The notes beneath the pieces are model-generated. The model saw only the letters and a program-made list of their open reading frames with translations, made no database searches and had not been told where the DNA came from. A stretch of 64,000 nucleotides of DNA, taken from positions 965,353 through 1,029,352 of the forward strand of contig NZ_BBXF01000003.1 of assembly GCF_001570585.1 (NCBI RefSeq), in the 5' to 3' direction. How positions within the stretch are numbered: position 1 is the stretch's first letter; each line of letters begins with the position of its first letter. This DNA is from Herbidospora daliensis (GTDB lineage Bacteria; Actinomycetota; Actinomycetes; Streptosporangiales; Streptosporangiaceae). Below, in pieces: positions 17,560 to 26,818 of the stretch. A program made the position numbers and the translations under genes.

Positions 17560-18258
17560 ATGGACCGATCCCCGCGCGAGCGCGCGTTCACCGCGATCTA
17601 CGACCGGCAGCTCCGGGGGATCGCCGCCTGCCGCTGCGGGCAGGTCGACGTCGAGGACCTGCACGAGCACCTGATCGCCGCCTACCACGACCACGCCCCC
17701 TGGGCCCCGTGGCCGGGCCACGGGGACTGCCCGCCGGCGCGGGGGCCCTCCGACGACCAGGTCCGCCGCCTGCTCGACCAGGTGGCGGCCGGGCTGCCCG
17801 CCCGCGACCGGCGGCTCTACGACCTGGTGGTCCGGCGCGGCGCGGGCGGCCGGGAGGTGGCCGAGGCGCGCTGCGTCGACCTGCCCCGGGCCGGGCTGCT
17901 GCTGCGCGACCTGCGCCGGGCGCTGACCGGCGGGCTCCGGCTGCTCCTGCTGGCCCGGGAGACGCCCGAGTGCCTCGACCTGCGCGGATGGGACCGGGCG
18001 ACGCTGACCCGGCCGGTCAGGCTGGCCGTCGAACGGCACCTGAAGACGTGCGACGCGTGCGGGAAGACGGCCGAGGAGGCGGTGCGCCGTCAGCTGCCCG
18101 GCCTGGTGCCGGTGCTGCTGCCGGCGATGCGGGAGGAGATGCTGGCCCGCATCGCCCGGCCCGCGCGCGGGTTCGGGCCGCTGTGGCAGCGCGCGGGCGC
18201 GGTCGTCCTGGTCGTGGCGGCGCTGGTGCTGCTGGCGGCGTGGGCGGCGGGCGGCTGA
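17560..18258 (+). CDS. Sigma-like / zinc-finger / membrane-anchored protein
   Basis: Protein of 232 aa with three parts. The N-terminal half contains GLPARDRRLYDLVVRRGAGG and EVAEARCVDLPRAGLLLRDLRRAL, which resembles sigma-70 region 4 but is degenerate. The middle has ERHLKTCDACGKTAEEA, a His...Cys-x-x-Cys pattern like an anti-sigma zinc finger (ZAS/zf-HC2). The C-terminus has one strong transmembrane helix (AGAVVLVVAALVLLAAWAAGG). It resembles ECF-type proteins in which sigma and anti-sigma parts are fused. No separate sigma factor is adjacent. The precise role is not known. Confidence 0.7.
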   Translation: MDRSPRERAFTAIYDRQLRGIAACRCGQVDVEDLHEHLIAAYHDHAPWAPWPGHGDCPPARGPSDDQVRRLLDQVAAGLPARDRRLYDLVVRRGAGGREVAEARCVDLPRAGLLLRDLRRALTGGLRLLLLARETPECLDLRGWDRATLTRPVRLAVERHLKTCDACGKTAEEAVRRQLPGLVPVLLPAMREEMLARIARPARGFGPLWQRAGAVVLVVAALVLLAAWAAGG

Positions 18259-18261
18259 GGG

Positions 18262-18840
18262 TCAGACGTCGAGCTCCAAGCGCGACAGCGGCTCGACGAG
18301 CTCCTCCTCCTCGTACGCCAGATGCGACAGCAGCGACTCGGTCAGCGTCGTCACCTGGCGGCGCACCTCGTCGAGGCCCGACGGGTCGGTCACCATCGCG
18401 ACCAGGGCGTCGTCGAGGCCGGTGAGGATGCCGGCGATGACCTCGTGCTCCTCCTCCAGGCGGCGGATCACCGGGGCCAGCGACGCCTCGGCGGCGACCA
18501 GGCCGGGGAACATGTGGGCGTCCTCGATCGAGTGGTGGGCGGTCAGCACGCGGCAGTAGGAGGCGCAGAAGCTGCCCAGCGTCCAGTAGTTCTGCCGCAT
18601 CGTCAGGTCGTTGATCAGCGACCGGACCTGCGCCGCCTCGGCCCGGCCCTGCGCGACCTGGTCGACGGCCTCGCCGATGCGGGCCAACTCCTGCCGGAGG
18701 TGGTCGTGGATGAGGACCAGCCGGTTGCCGATCTGCCGCTGCCGCGGCGACAGCAGGGCGAAGTCATGTTTGGCCGACCGGGGCCGCGTCGCGTCGTCGA
18801 TGCCGGTCTTGCCGGTCTCCGTCCGGATAAGATCACCCAC
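18262..18840 (-). CDS. Hemerythrin domain-containing protein
   Basis: Protein of 192 aa forming a four-helix bundle with a di-iron ligand pattern: His in [21 protein letters not shown], the His/Glu in [12 protein letters not shown], and [13 protein letters not shown]. Family members bind O2 or NO or act in iron/redox sensing. I chose GTG 18840 (GTG GGT GAT CTT) because an upstream TTG at 18858 has no better ribosome-binding site and would overlap the divergent promoter. It is divergent from the thiamine-binding gene. Confidence 0.86.
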   Translation of the reverse strand: MGDLIRTETGKTGIDDATRPRSAKHDFALLSPRQRQIGNRLVLIHDHLRQELARIGEAVDQVAQGRAEAAQVRSLINDLTMRQNYWTLGSFCASYCRVLTAHHSIEDAHMFPGLVAAEASLAPVIRRLEEEHEVIAGILTGLDDALVAMVTDPSGLDEVRRQVTTLTESLLSHLAYEEEELVEPLSRLELDV

Positions 18841-18875
18841 GCCGCCCAACGCTACCAAAGGAAGCAGGTCAGCCC

Positions 18876-19175
18876 ATGTCCGTGCTCGTCGCGTTCAGCG
18901 TCACCCCGATCGGCGTCGGCGAGGAGGTGGGGGAGCACGTCGCGGAGGCCGTCCGCGTCGTCCGGGCCTCCGGCCTGCCGAACCGGACCGACGCGATGTT
19001 CACCACCGTCGAGGGGGAGAGCTGGGATCAGGTGATGGCGGTCGTCCAGGCGGCGGTGGCCGCGGTGGAGGCGCGCTGCGACCGGGTCAGCCTGGTGCTG
19101 AAGGCCGACATCCGGACCGGCGCGGCCGGGCGGATGGAGGAGAAGGTGGCCTCGATCGAACGCCACCTGGCCTGA
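18876..19175 (+). CDS. MTH1187/YkoF-type thiamine-binding protein
   Basis: Protein of 99 aa with the full DUF77 pattern: [22 protein letters not shown], then [22 protein letters not shown] and [12 protein letters not shown], ending [10 protein letters not shown]. The small ferredoxin-like fold assembles as a tetramer that binds thiamine or a related ligand. No thiamine genes are nearby, so its role here is unclear. Ribosome-binding site AGGAAGCAGGTCAGCCC precedes the ATG. The 3' end nearly touches the convergent TIR-STAND gene stop. Confidence 0.9.
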   Translation: MSVLVAFSVTPIGVGEEVGEHVAEAVRVVRASGLPNRTDAMFTTVEGESWDQVMAVVQAAVAAVEARCDRVSLVLKADIRTGAAGRMEEKVASIERHLA

Positions 19176-19176
19176 C

Positions 19177-22100
19177 TCAGAACTCCTCCTGCTGCACCAT
19201 GAGCCGCACGTCGTCGAGGTAGGGGTCGAGCTCGCCCGGGTCGAACCGGCACATCGCGATGGCGAACCAGAACTCGCCGTGGACGTTGCCCTCCTGCTTG
19301 TACCGCCCGTCGGGGGCGAAGGCGGCCCAGCCGCCGGGCACCCCGAGCAGGCTGACCTTGCGGGCCGGTTCGGGGCCCGACAGGTCCCACAGGATGATCA
19401 GGCCGTCGTTCCCGGCCGAGGCCAGCAGCGGCTCGGCCGGGCTGAACGCCACCGACACGACCCGGCGCGAGTGGCCCGCCAGGGTGTGCAGGTGACGGCC
19501 GGTGGCGACGTCCCACAACCGGATCAGCCGGTCGTCGCCGGCGGTCGCCAGGATCGAGCCGTCGGTGCTGAAGTCGCCCGTCCACAGGCGGCCCGTCCCG
19601 GTGCCGAGGGCCTGGAGCTCACGGCCGGTGGTGTGGTCCCAGATCCGGGCCACGCCGTCGTTGCCGATGCTGGCCAGCGCCGTGCCCATCGGGTTGAAGA
19701 CCACCCGGTAGACGCGGTCGGTGTGGCCCGACATGATGCGCAGGCACTCGCCCGTGGCGGCGTCCCAGACGCGGACCAGCCGGTCGTCGCAGCCCGTCGC
19801 GACCAGGCGGCCGTCGGGGCTGAAGTCGATCGAGCGCACCCGGCCCTGGTGGGGGGCCGGCTTGGCGACGTGGGTGTTGCTGGTGCGGTACCAGAGCTGG
19901 AGCGTGTCGTCGTCGTTGGCGGTCGCCAGGATCTTGCCGTCGGGGCTGAACGCCTGCGCCCAGATCGACTCGGTGTTGGTGTCGAGTTCGCGCTCGAAGT
20001 CCCAGCCCGCCGTCTGCCGCAGGTGCACCGCGCCGTCGTTGGTCGTGGTGGCGATGCGCTCGCCGTCGGGGCTGAACACCGCCGAGGTGAGCTGGTCGTT
20101 GACCCCGCTGAACTCCTTGATCAGCCGCCCGGTCGGCGGCTCCCAGATGCGGACCGCGCCGTCGTTGCCGCTGCTGGCCAGCATCGTGCCGTCGGGGCTG
20201 AAGTTCACCGAGGTGACCCGGCGGCCGTGCCCGCGCAGGGTGCGCGTCAGCTGGCCGGTGCCCAGGTCCCACAACCGGATCGAGTCGTCGTTGCTGGTGG
20301 TGGCGAGCTGCGCGCCGCCGGGGTGGATCGCGAACGGCCAGATCGACCCCCGGTGCCCCGCCAGCCCCGCCCTCGGCTGCCCCAGCTCGCCCTGCCACAT
20401 GCGCAGCGACCCGTTGCTGTCGACGCTGATGAGGTTCTTCCCGTCGGGGGTGTACGACACCTGGTAGACCGCCCCGGTGTGCCCGGCCAGCTGGCGCGGC
20501 ACCAGCGGGGCGCGCAGGTTCCACACCCGGATCGTGCCCATCGTGTCGCCGGTCGCCAGGTGGGTGCCCTCGGGGTGGAAGTCGACGGCGTAGACCCGCC
20601 CGGGATGGCCGCGCAGCTCGTGCACGACCCGCCCGCTCGCGGTCTCGAACAGCCGGATCAGGCCGTAGTGGTCACCCGCGGCCAGCAGCGACCCGTCGGG
20701 GCTGAGCGCCAGCCGGTAGACCGGCCCGGTCCCCTCTGACAGCACCACCCGCAGCTCGCCGGTGGTCAGATCCCACACCCGGACGTTGGCCGAGGCGTCG
20801 CCGGTGATCAGGCTGGTGCCGTCGGGGCCGAACACCGCCGTGTAGACGGGCGGGGTGTGCCCGGGGAGCTCGCAGCGCAGCGCGCCGGTCGCGGTCTCCC
20901 ACACCATCAGCGTGCCGTCGGGCGAACCGGCCGCCAGCAGGGTGCCGCCCTCGTTGAACAGCAGCGGCCAGACCCCCTTGGGATGCACCGGCAGCACGTG
21001 GGCGCACTCGCCGGTCGCGGTGTCCCAGATCCGCACGTCGCCGTCGGCCGAACCGGTGGCCAGCAGGTCCTGCGCGCCGAAGGCCAGCGCGTAGGCCCGG
21101 TCGCGGTGCCCCCACAGGGTGCGGATCGGCCGCCCCGAGGGCGCCTCGAACACCATCACCCCGCCGTTGTCGCAGCCCACGGCGAAGATCTGCCCGTCGG
21201 TGTTGTACGCGATCGGGTTCGGCAACCGGGTCGTCAACGGGTCGAACCCGTAGGGCACGCCCACCGCCGGTGGAGCGACCTGCACCTCGATCGAGCAGCC
21301 CGGCACCACGGCGGCGTCGCGCAGCTCGGGGGCGCGCAGCACCCGGTCGCCCGCCGTGACGTTGACCAGCGTGGCCCGCGTCCAGCGGCTGCCCGACACG
21401 ACCGCGTCGCGCAGGTCGGTTCGGGCCAGCCGGGCCCGCGTCAGGTCGGCCCCGCGCAGGTCGGCGCCGGTCAGCCGGGCCTCGTCGAGCCACGCGCCGG
21501 CCAGCTTGGTGCCGCGCAGGATCGCCCGGGACAGGTTGGTGCCCACCAGCCGGGCGTCGGTCAGGTCGGCGTCGGTGAGGTCGACCTCCTGCAGGTCGCG
21601 GTGGGACAGGTCCTCGCCGCGCAGCTGCGCGCCGCGCAGGCTGGTCTGGGCGGGGGTGCGCAGCCTGGTGATGATCTTGAGGGCGTTCTTGCGGGCGGTG
21701 TTCCCGGCCCCCGGGTCGGCCAGCACCCGGTCGGCCCACAGCTGGCAGTCGTGCGCCTCGGCCAGGTCGCACAGGAAGTCGACGGTCAGCTGCGACAACT
21801 CCCGGCGGCTCAGCGCGGTCGGGTTGGCGCGGTCGCGGCCGAACTCGTCGGCGATGTAGTGGGCCACCAGCCACTCGGCCACCGACCCGTGGATGAACCC
21901 GAACAGGCCGTCGTAGGTGCGCACCAGCAGGCTCGCGGTGCCGACGGTGTGGGTGGCCTGCTCGCCCGACATGCGCCCGTCGGCCAGCCCCGACAGCGTC
22001 TCGGCCACCTCGGCAAGCTCGGCCAGCCGCAGGTAGGGCTCGTTGGTCTCCCACAGCCGCATCGCCAGGGTGCGCACGGCGTGCCACAGGTCGGCCTCGT

Positions 22101-24879
22101 CGAGCCCGGCCTGCGCGCCGCGCTGGTTGCCCAGCCGCCGCTGCTCGTAGCGCAACCAGGAACCGAGGATCTCCTGGTAGAGGGTGGCCGCGCTGACCGT
22201 CCGGTGGGCGTGCGCGACCGCGCGCAGCCGGTCGTCGGCCAGGTCGGCGATGAAGGTCAGCATGCGCGGGTTGCGGGCCAGCCCGCTCAGGTCCTGGATG
22301 CTGCGCAGCAGCCGCAGCCGCTCCTCGGCCAGCGCCCGGTCGCCGTAGGCGTTGATCAGGTAAGCCAGGATCTGCTCGCTGGAGAAGCCCTCGATGCTGA
22401 AGACCCGCCGCTGCGGCAGGATGCCGACCATCTCGCCGAGCTTGGTGAACACCTGGGCGTCCGACTTGAAGTGCTGGGTCCGGCTGGCCACCACGATCTT
22501 CGCCTGGTCCTGCGCCGCCTGGAGCAGGGTCTCCAGGTGGTCGGCGGCCCGGTCGTAGGTGACCCGGGTGACCAGTTCGTCGAACCCGTCGAAGAACAAC
22601 ACGATCCGGCCCTGCCGCAGCATGTACTGCACGGCCTTCAGGTCGATCTGGTCTTCGCCGTGGTTGGCCAGGTGGGCGGCGATCAGGGTCTCGACCGAGT
22701 GGGCCTTGTCGAGGGTGCGCAGGTCGATCAGGATCGGCGTCAGGTGGGGGGTCTCGGTCGCCATCCGCCTGACCACCTGGCGCAGCACGAACGTCTTGCC
22801 GCGCCCGAAGTCGCCCAGCACCAGCACGAACCGGCCCTGGTCGCCGTGGAGCTGGGAGATCAGCTCACCGGCCAGGTCGTGGCGGATCTCGCCGCCGGTC
22901 GGGTCGAGCTCGCGGTAGTCCTGGGTGACGTAGAGGTGGGCGGGGTAGGTCGTGTCGGCGTTCAGCTGCCGGGTCTGCGCCGCGACGTAGCCCGACAGGT
23001 CGACCAGGCCCTGGAACTCGATCAGGCTGCGCAGCCGCACGCCCCGGCGGGCCGCGTCCTCACGCAGGCTGCGCGGCGGGACCGGGCCCAGGTAGACCAG
23101 CTCGGCCGACTGCCCCATGTGGCCCGCGTGGACGTGGCGGACGAACTCGTCGACCTCTTCGGCCGTCGGCTCGCCCACGATCACGCCGACCCAGAACTCC
23201 CGCACGAACCCGCCGTCGCGGTAGCTGACCCGCAGGTGGGGCGGGTCGTCGTCGACGGTCCGGATGACGGCGTGGTCGAAACGGGTCTCGCACGCCTCGG
23301 CGACCCGGTCGAGCAGCTGGGCCTTCGGCCCCTGCGCCCGCGCGGGGGCCGCCCGGTCGGGCTCGGGGCCGCCGACGGCCAGCGGCACCGGCACCGCGCC
23401 CGGCGCGGGGAAGATCCCGCCGGCCGAGATCCAGCGCCGTTCGACCGCGTCGGGCGGCGCGGAGGTGCGGTGGACGACCAGCCCTTCGGGGGTGAACTCC
23501 AGCACCTGCTGGCGGCCCGGCTCCAGCGGCGGCAGCACGAGCGCCCCGGAGCCCAGCTCCGACCGGCCGCCGTCGCGCCCGCCGCCCTGCAGGATCGTGT
23601 GCAGCTTGCCGCCGAGCAGCCCCTCGACGACGGCCGCGTCGGTGAGCGAGTCGGGGTGGCCCGGCGTCAGGCCGTGGTGGACCACGCCCAGGCGCAACCA
23701 GCCCTCGCGTTCGAAGGCGCGCACCCGCTCGGCGAACCACGCCGCCTGCGATTCGCCGACCAGGCCGAAGCGGTGCTCGGTCCGGTGGCTGATCGCCATC
23801 GTCGAGTTGAGCCCGGCCACCACGACCTTGATCTCGGGGATCGCGAAGAGCGTCCACGGCTGGGCGCTGTCGAACATGACCGAGTCGACGCCCTGGTAGA
23901 ACTCGCGGAACAACGACGCGAAGTGCCGCCACTTCGGCCAGTAGGGCGCCTCGGGACGTTCGTCGTCGGCCTTGCAGTCGTTGAAGTAGGCCTCGCAGGC
24001 GGCCAGGTTCACGTCGCGCGCGCCCGGCACCAGCACCACCCGCTGCGGTTCGAGCCCGGCGAGCGCGCGCAGCCCGGTGAGGAAGGTCAGCGCGTCGGTC
24101 ATCTGCTTGCGGCTGCCCGCCGCCGTCAGGTCGCCCGCCACCACCATCAGCTCGGGCCGGGGCACCCCGGCGTCGGTCAGCCGGGTCAGCTCGGCGAAGA
24201 TGTGGGACTGCAGCCCCGCGGGGCTCAGGGGCGGCTCGGCGCCCATCGTGCGGCCGAACCGGGGGCCCGCGACGTGGAGCACGCTCAGGCTGTCGCGCCG
24301 GGCCGGGGGTTCGAAGTCGGCCGGATAACCCGGCGGCACCACCGGCACCCGGCGGGCCCGCCGCTGCCCGGTCAGCACGGTCGGCCGGGGCGAGGTGAGC
24401 GGCGCGGGCGGCTGGACCTCGGAACCGGGGGTGGGGAAGGCGGGGCGTAACTCGGGCTTGGCCCGCCCGGCGAGCGCCTCGCGGATGCGGGTGAGCACCA
24501 GCCCCCGCGCGTGTTCGGGAGTGGTGACGCCGACGAGGTCGACCCAGGTGATGTTCGAGAGGAGCCCGTCGACCCGGCAATCCTCGATGCGCACCGTGAT
24601 GAGTTTGTTTTCTGGATTATCCGGATTGGCGCGGAGCGCGGCCTGCCATTCGAGTTTCCCGTAACGGGAACCCAAATAGTTCTCGGTCAGCAGGGCGAGT
24701 ACGACCGCCGCCTCGCGGACGCCCCGGTCCATGAAGTCGACGAAATTGGTGCCGGGCACGAAATCCCAGGCCTGCAGCATGGTGCGGTATCCTGCTGCCT
24801 CGAGTTCCCAGCCCAGCCACGACGCCCAGCGTTCGTCAGCCGGAGAGTAGCTGATGAAAATGTCGATCGGCCGCTCCAT
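19177..24879 (-). CDS. TIR / pseudo-metallophosphatase / NACHT / pentapeptide / WD40 giant protein
   Basis: Single 1900-residue protein. Domains in order: TIR about 1-140 (DIFISYSPADERWASWL; candidate catalytic Glu77 in GKLEWQAAL); calcineurin-like phosphoesterase fold about 190-470 with most metal ligands lost; an unassigned alpha/beta region about 510-625; NACHT-type STAND NTPase about 670-1000 (Walker A GDFGRGKT near 690, Walker B IVLFFDGFDEL); pentapeptide repeats about 1080-1165; about 15 WD40 repeats 1205-1835; and a short conserved C-terminal cap (GGWAAFAPDGRY). The architecture is that of a sensor (WD40) with a regulated ATPase and an NAD-cleaving TIR effector, as in bacterial immune STAND proteins; that role is inferred. 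It is divergent from the permease by 35 bp, with no obvious partner gene. Confidence 0.92.
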   Translation of the reverse strand: MERPIDIFISYSPADERWASWLGWELEAAGYRTMLQAWDFVPGTNFVDFMDRGVREAAVVLALLTENYLGSRYGKLEWQAALRANPDNPENKLITVRIEDCRVDGLLSNITWVDLVGVTTPEHARGLVLTRIREALAGRAKPELRPAFPTPGSEVQPPAPLTSPRPTVLTGQRRARRVPVVPPGYPADFEPPARRDSLSVLHVAGPRFGRTMGAEPPLSPAGLQSHIFAELTRLTDAGVPRPELMVVAGDLTAAGSRKQMTDALTFLTGLRALAGLEPQRVVLVPGARDVNLAACEAYFNDCKADDERPEAPYWPKWRHFASLFREFYQGVDSVMFDSAQPWTLFAIPEIKVVVAGLNSTMAISHRTEHRFGLVGESQAAWFAERVRAFEREGWLRLGVVHHGLTPGHPDSLTDAAVVEGLLGGKLHTILQGGGRDGGRSELGSGALVLPPLEPGRQQVLEFTPEGLVVHRTSAPPDAVERRWISAGGIFPAPGAVPVPLAVGGPEPDRAAPARAQGPKAQLLDRVAEACETRFDHAVIRTVDDDPPHLRVSYRDGGFVREFWVGVIVGEPTAEEVDEFVRHVHAGHMGQSAELVYLGPVPPRSLREDAARRGVRLRSLIEFQGLVDLSGYVAAQTRQLNADTTYPAHLYVTQDYRELDPTGGEIRHDLAGELISQLHGDQGRFVLVLGDFGRGKTFVLRQVVRRMATETPHLTPILIDLRTLDKAHSVETLIAAHLANHGEDQIDLKAVQYMLRQGRIVLFFDGFDELVTRVTYDRAADHLETLLQAAQDQAKIVVASRTQHFKSDAQVFTKLGEMVGILPQRRVFSIEGFSSEQILAYLINAYGDRALAEERLRLLRSIQDLSGLARNPRMLTFIADLADDRLRAVAHAHRTVSAATLYQEILGSWLRYEQRRLGNQRGAQAGLDEADLWHAVRTLAMRLWETNEPYLRLAELAEVAETLSGLADGRMSGEQATHTVGTASLLVRTYDGLFGFIHGSVAEWLVAHYIADEFGRDRANPTALSRRELSQLTVDFLCDLAEAHDCQLWADRVLADPGAGNTARKNALKIITRLRTPAQTSLRGAQLRGEDLSHRDLQEVDLTDADLTDARLVGTNLSRAILRGTKLAGAWLDEARLTGADLRGADLTRARLARTDLRDAVVSGSRWTRATLVNVTAGDRVLRAPELRDAAVVPGCSIEVQVAPPAVGVPYGFDPLTTRLPNPIAYNTDGQIFAVGCDNGGVMVFEAPSGRPIRTLWGHRDRAYALAFGAQDLLATGSADGDVRIWDTATGECAHVLPVHPKGVWPLLFNEGGTLLAAGSPDGTLMVWETATGALRCELPGHTPPVYTAVFGPDGTSLITGDASANVRVWDLTTGELRVVLSEGTGPVYRLALSPDGSLLAAGDHYGLIRLFETASGRVVHELRGHPGRVYAVDFHPEGTHLATGDTMGTIRVWNLRAPLVPRQLAGHTGAVYQVSYTPDGKNLISVDSNGSLRMWQGELGQPRAGLAGHRGSIWPFAIHPGGAQLATTSNDDSIRLWDLGTGQLTRTLRGHGRRVTSVNFSPDGTMLASSGNDGAVRIWEPPTGRLIKEFSGVNDQLTSAVFSPDGERIATTTNDGAVHLRQTAGWDFERELDTNTESIWAQAFSPDGKILATANDDDTLQLWYRTSNTHVAKPAPHQGRVRSIDFSPDGRLVATGCDDRLVRVWDAATGECLRIMSGHTDRVYRVVFNPMGTALASIGNDGVARIWDHTTGRELQALGTGTGRLWTGDFSTDGSILATAGDDRLIRLWDVATGRHLHTLAGHSRRVVSVAFSPAEPLLASAGNDGLIILWDLSGPEPARKVSLLGVPGGWAAFAPDGRYKQEGNVHGEFWFAIAMCRFDPGELDPYLDDVRLMVQQEEF

Positions 24880-24914
24880 GACGCCGGTATCACCCGCCTC
24901 GCCGGAATGAAGTC

Positions 24915-26150
24915 ATGATACTTTCTACCGTGGGCGACAAAGGGTCACCGTCCGTGCCGTCGTGGAAACGGGCCGTACGAGCACCGAGTGTACTCGATTG
25001 GATTCGAATCGGCCTGCTTTTCATCGGGGTCGGTTGCGTATTGACGGGTCTGCTGCCGATTGCCGAGGCGCGGGCGAGCGTCGAGCGAATAGCTCCGCTC
25101 ATGCTGTTTCTGGTCGCCGTTATCGTGCTGGCCGAACTCACCAAAGAGGCGCAGGTATTCGACGTCATCGCGGCGCGCCTCGCGCTGCTGGGCCGGGGCG
25201 CCTATCCGGCGCTCTTCCTGTTGTGCGTCGCGTTCGCCTCGGCCACCACGATCTTCCTCAACCTCGACACCACGGCGGTCCTGCTCACGCCCGTCATGCT
25301 GGCGCTCGCGCCCCGGGCGAAGATCGCGCCGCTGCCGCTGGCGATGACCACCGTCTGGCTGGCCAACACCGCCAGCCTGCTGCTCCCGGTGAGCAACCTG
25401 ACCAACCTGCTGGCGCTGAACAAGCTGGGCCTGTCGGCGCCCGAGTTCGCGGTCCGCATGTGGCTCGCGCAGACGGTCGCCATCGCGGGCACGATGGTGC
25501 TGCTGTGGGTGTTCTACTGGCGGCGCGGGGTGCGCGGGGCCGACCGCTACGAGCCCGCCCCGCCCGAGCCGATCAGGGACACCGTGCTGTTCTGGGGCAC
25601 CGGCGCGGCCTGCCTGCTGTTCATCGCGGCGATCCTGGCCGGGCTCCAGATCGAGGTCGCGGCCATCGTCGCCGCCGCCCTGGCCGTCGCCGCCTACCTG
25701 TTCCGCGACCGCGCCGCGCTGCGCCCGTCGCTGATCCCCTGGCAGCTGCTCGTGTTCGTCACCGGGTTGTTCCTCGTGGTGCCGACCCTGATGCGCCACG
25801 GCCTCAACGACCTGATGACCTGGCTCGTGGGCCCGGGAGAGGGGTTCGCCGGGCTGCTGCGCACCGCCGCCGCGGGCGCGGGCCTGTCGAACACGGTCAA
25901 CAACCTGCCCGCCTACGTCGCGGGCGAACAGGTCGTGCCGGCGGCCAATCTCGACCAGCTGCTGGCCCTTCTCGTGGGCACCAATGTCGGCTCGGTCATC
26001 ACGCCCTGGGCGTCGCTGGCCACACTGCTCTGGTTCGAATGGTGCCGCCGCCGCGGTGTCAAGGTGCCACTGGGGAAATTCGTGCTGACCGGGGCGGTGC
26101 TCGCCATTCTGCTGCTGCCCTCGGTGGTGTGGGTGCTGACGTTCACCTGA
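24915..26150 (+). CDS. SLC13/ArsB-like anion permease
   Basis: Membrane protein of 411 aa with about 10 hydrophobic segments. The family pattern is clear: PLMLFLVAVIVLAELTKEAQVFD, LNLDTTAVLLTPVMLALAPRA (the conserved D-T/N-T-x-x-L-L-T-P element), ANTASLLLPVSNLTNLLAL in the first half, and SNTVNNLPAYVAG plus GTNVGSVITPWASLATLLW in the second. The repeated N-T-x-x-L-P/S-N-L-T pattern is shared with ArsB/NhaD/citrate transporters, so it likely exports or imports an anion such as arsenite or a dicarboxylate. No ars genes are nearby. It is divergent from the TIR-STAND gene. Confidence 0.88.
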   Translation: MILSTVGDKGSPSVPSWKRAVRAPSVLDWIRIGLLFIGVGCVLTGLLPIAEARASVERIAPLMLFLVAVIVLAELTKEAQVFDVIAARLALLGRGAYPALFLLCVAFASATTIFLNLDTTAVLLTPVMLALAPRAKIAPLPLAMTTVWLANTASLLLPVSNLTNLLALNKLGLSAPEFAVRMWLAQTVAIAGTMVLLWVFYWRRGVRGADRYEPAPPEPIRDTVLFWGTGAACLLFIAAILAGLQIEVAAIVAAALAVAAYLFRDRAALRPSLIPWQLLVFVTGLFLVVPTLMRHGLNDLMTWLVGPGEGFAGLLRTAAAGAGLSNTVNNLPAYVAGEQVVPAANLDQLLALLVGTNVGSVITPWASLATLLWFEWCRRRGVKVPLGKFVLTGAVLAILLLPSVVWVLTFT

Positions 26151-26166
26151 TATATAGACTGAGCCC

Positions 26167-26811
26167 ATGTCGGGTCTTCCGGTTTACGACGCGGTGCTGT
26201 TACCCGGCGCCGATGTCGAAGAACGTTCGACACGCCTGAGCGCGTGGTGCGCGCAATTCGCGCCGGTCGAATTCACGCTGCGCACCGGTGCGCTCTATCC
26301 GCACATCTCGCTTTACATGGCGAATTTCGAATCGGCCCGGCTGGGTGAGGCGTGCGCGGCGCTTCGCCGCGTCGGCGCGGCCACCCCCGAGATCCCGCTC
26401 GAAGGCGGTCATTTCGCCGCCAACGACCAGGGCATGTTCGAGCTGTTCTACCGGAAGACCGCCGCCGTCACCCGCCTCCAAGACCACCTGCTCGCCGCGC
26501 TCGGCCCGCTGCGCACCGGGCTGCGCGAACGCGACCCGGTCGGCCGGGTGCTCGCCGACCACCGCCTCGTCGCGCCCCCGGAGGCCCGCGCCAACCTCGA
26601 CCGCCACGGCTACGACGAGATCGGCGGGCTGTTCCGCCCCCACATCACCGTGACCCGGTTCCGCGAGCGCGGCCGCGAGGTGCCCGCCGACCTGCTGCCG
26701 CCGCCGGGCTCCTTCGACGACGTCTTCCGCACCCTCGCGTTGTGCGTTATGGGGGAGCACGGCACCTGCACCGAGATCGTCGAGACGGTGGAGCTCGGCC
26801 CGGCCGCCTGA
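26167..26811 (+). CDS. 2H phosphoesterase superfamily protein
   Basis: Protein of 214 aa with two H-x-S/T motifs placed about 110 residues apart: YPHISLY (His46, Ser48) and RPHITVTRF (His159, Thr161). This is the hallmark of the 2H superfamily (2'-5' RNA ligase, cyclic phosphodiesterases). Such enzymes hydrolyse or ligate 2',3'-cyclic phosphates or related nucleotides. A -10-like TAGACT lies 6 bp before the ATG with no ribosome-binding site, so it may be leaderless. It is two genes from the TIR-STAND gene, but a functional link is not shown. Confidence 0.82.
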   Translation: MSGLPVYDAVLLPGADVEERSTRLSAWCAQFAPVEFTLRTGALYPHISLYMANFESARLGEACAALRRVGAATPEIPLEGGHFAANDQGMFELFYRKTAAVTRLQDHLLAALGPLRTGLRERDPVGRVLADHRLVAPPEARANLDRHGYDEIGGLFRPHITVTRFRERGREVPADLLPPPGSFDDVFRTLALCVMGEHGTCTEIVETVELGPAA

Positions 26812-26818
26812 GGGTCTG

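Noticed and set aside
21000-24000. Possibility of a CRISPR array in the repetitive WD40 coding region
   Set aside because: The repeats are degenerate protein-coding WD40 units of about 42 codons, without identical short direct repeats or spacers.
20857-24450. A 1197-codon plus-strand frame opposite the TIR-STAND gene
   Set aside because: Repetitive Arg/Gly/Val/Gln composition mirrors the minus-strand WD40 and NACHT codons; there are no domain motifs. Typical antisense artefact.
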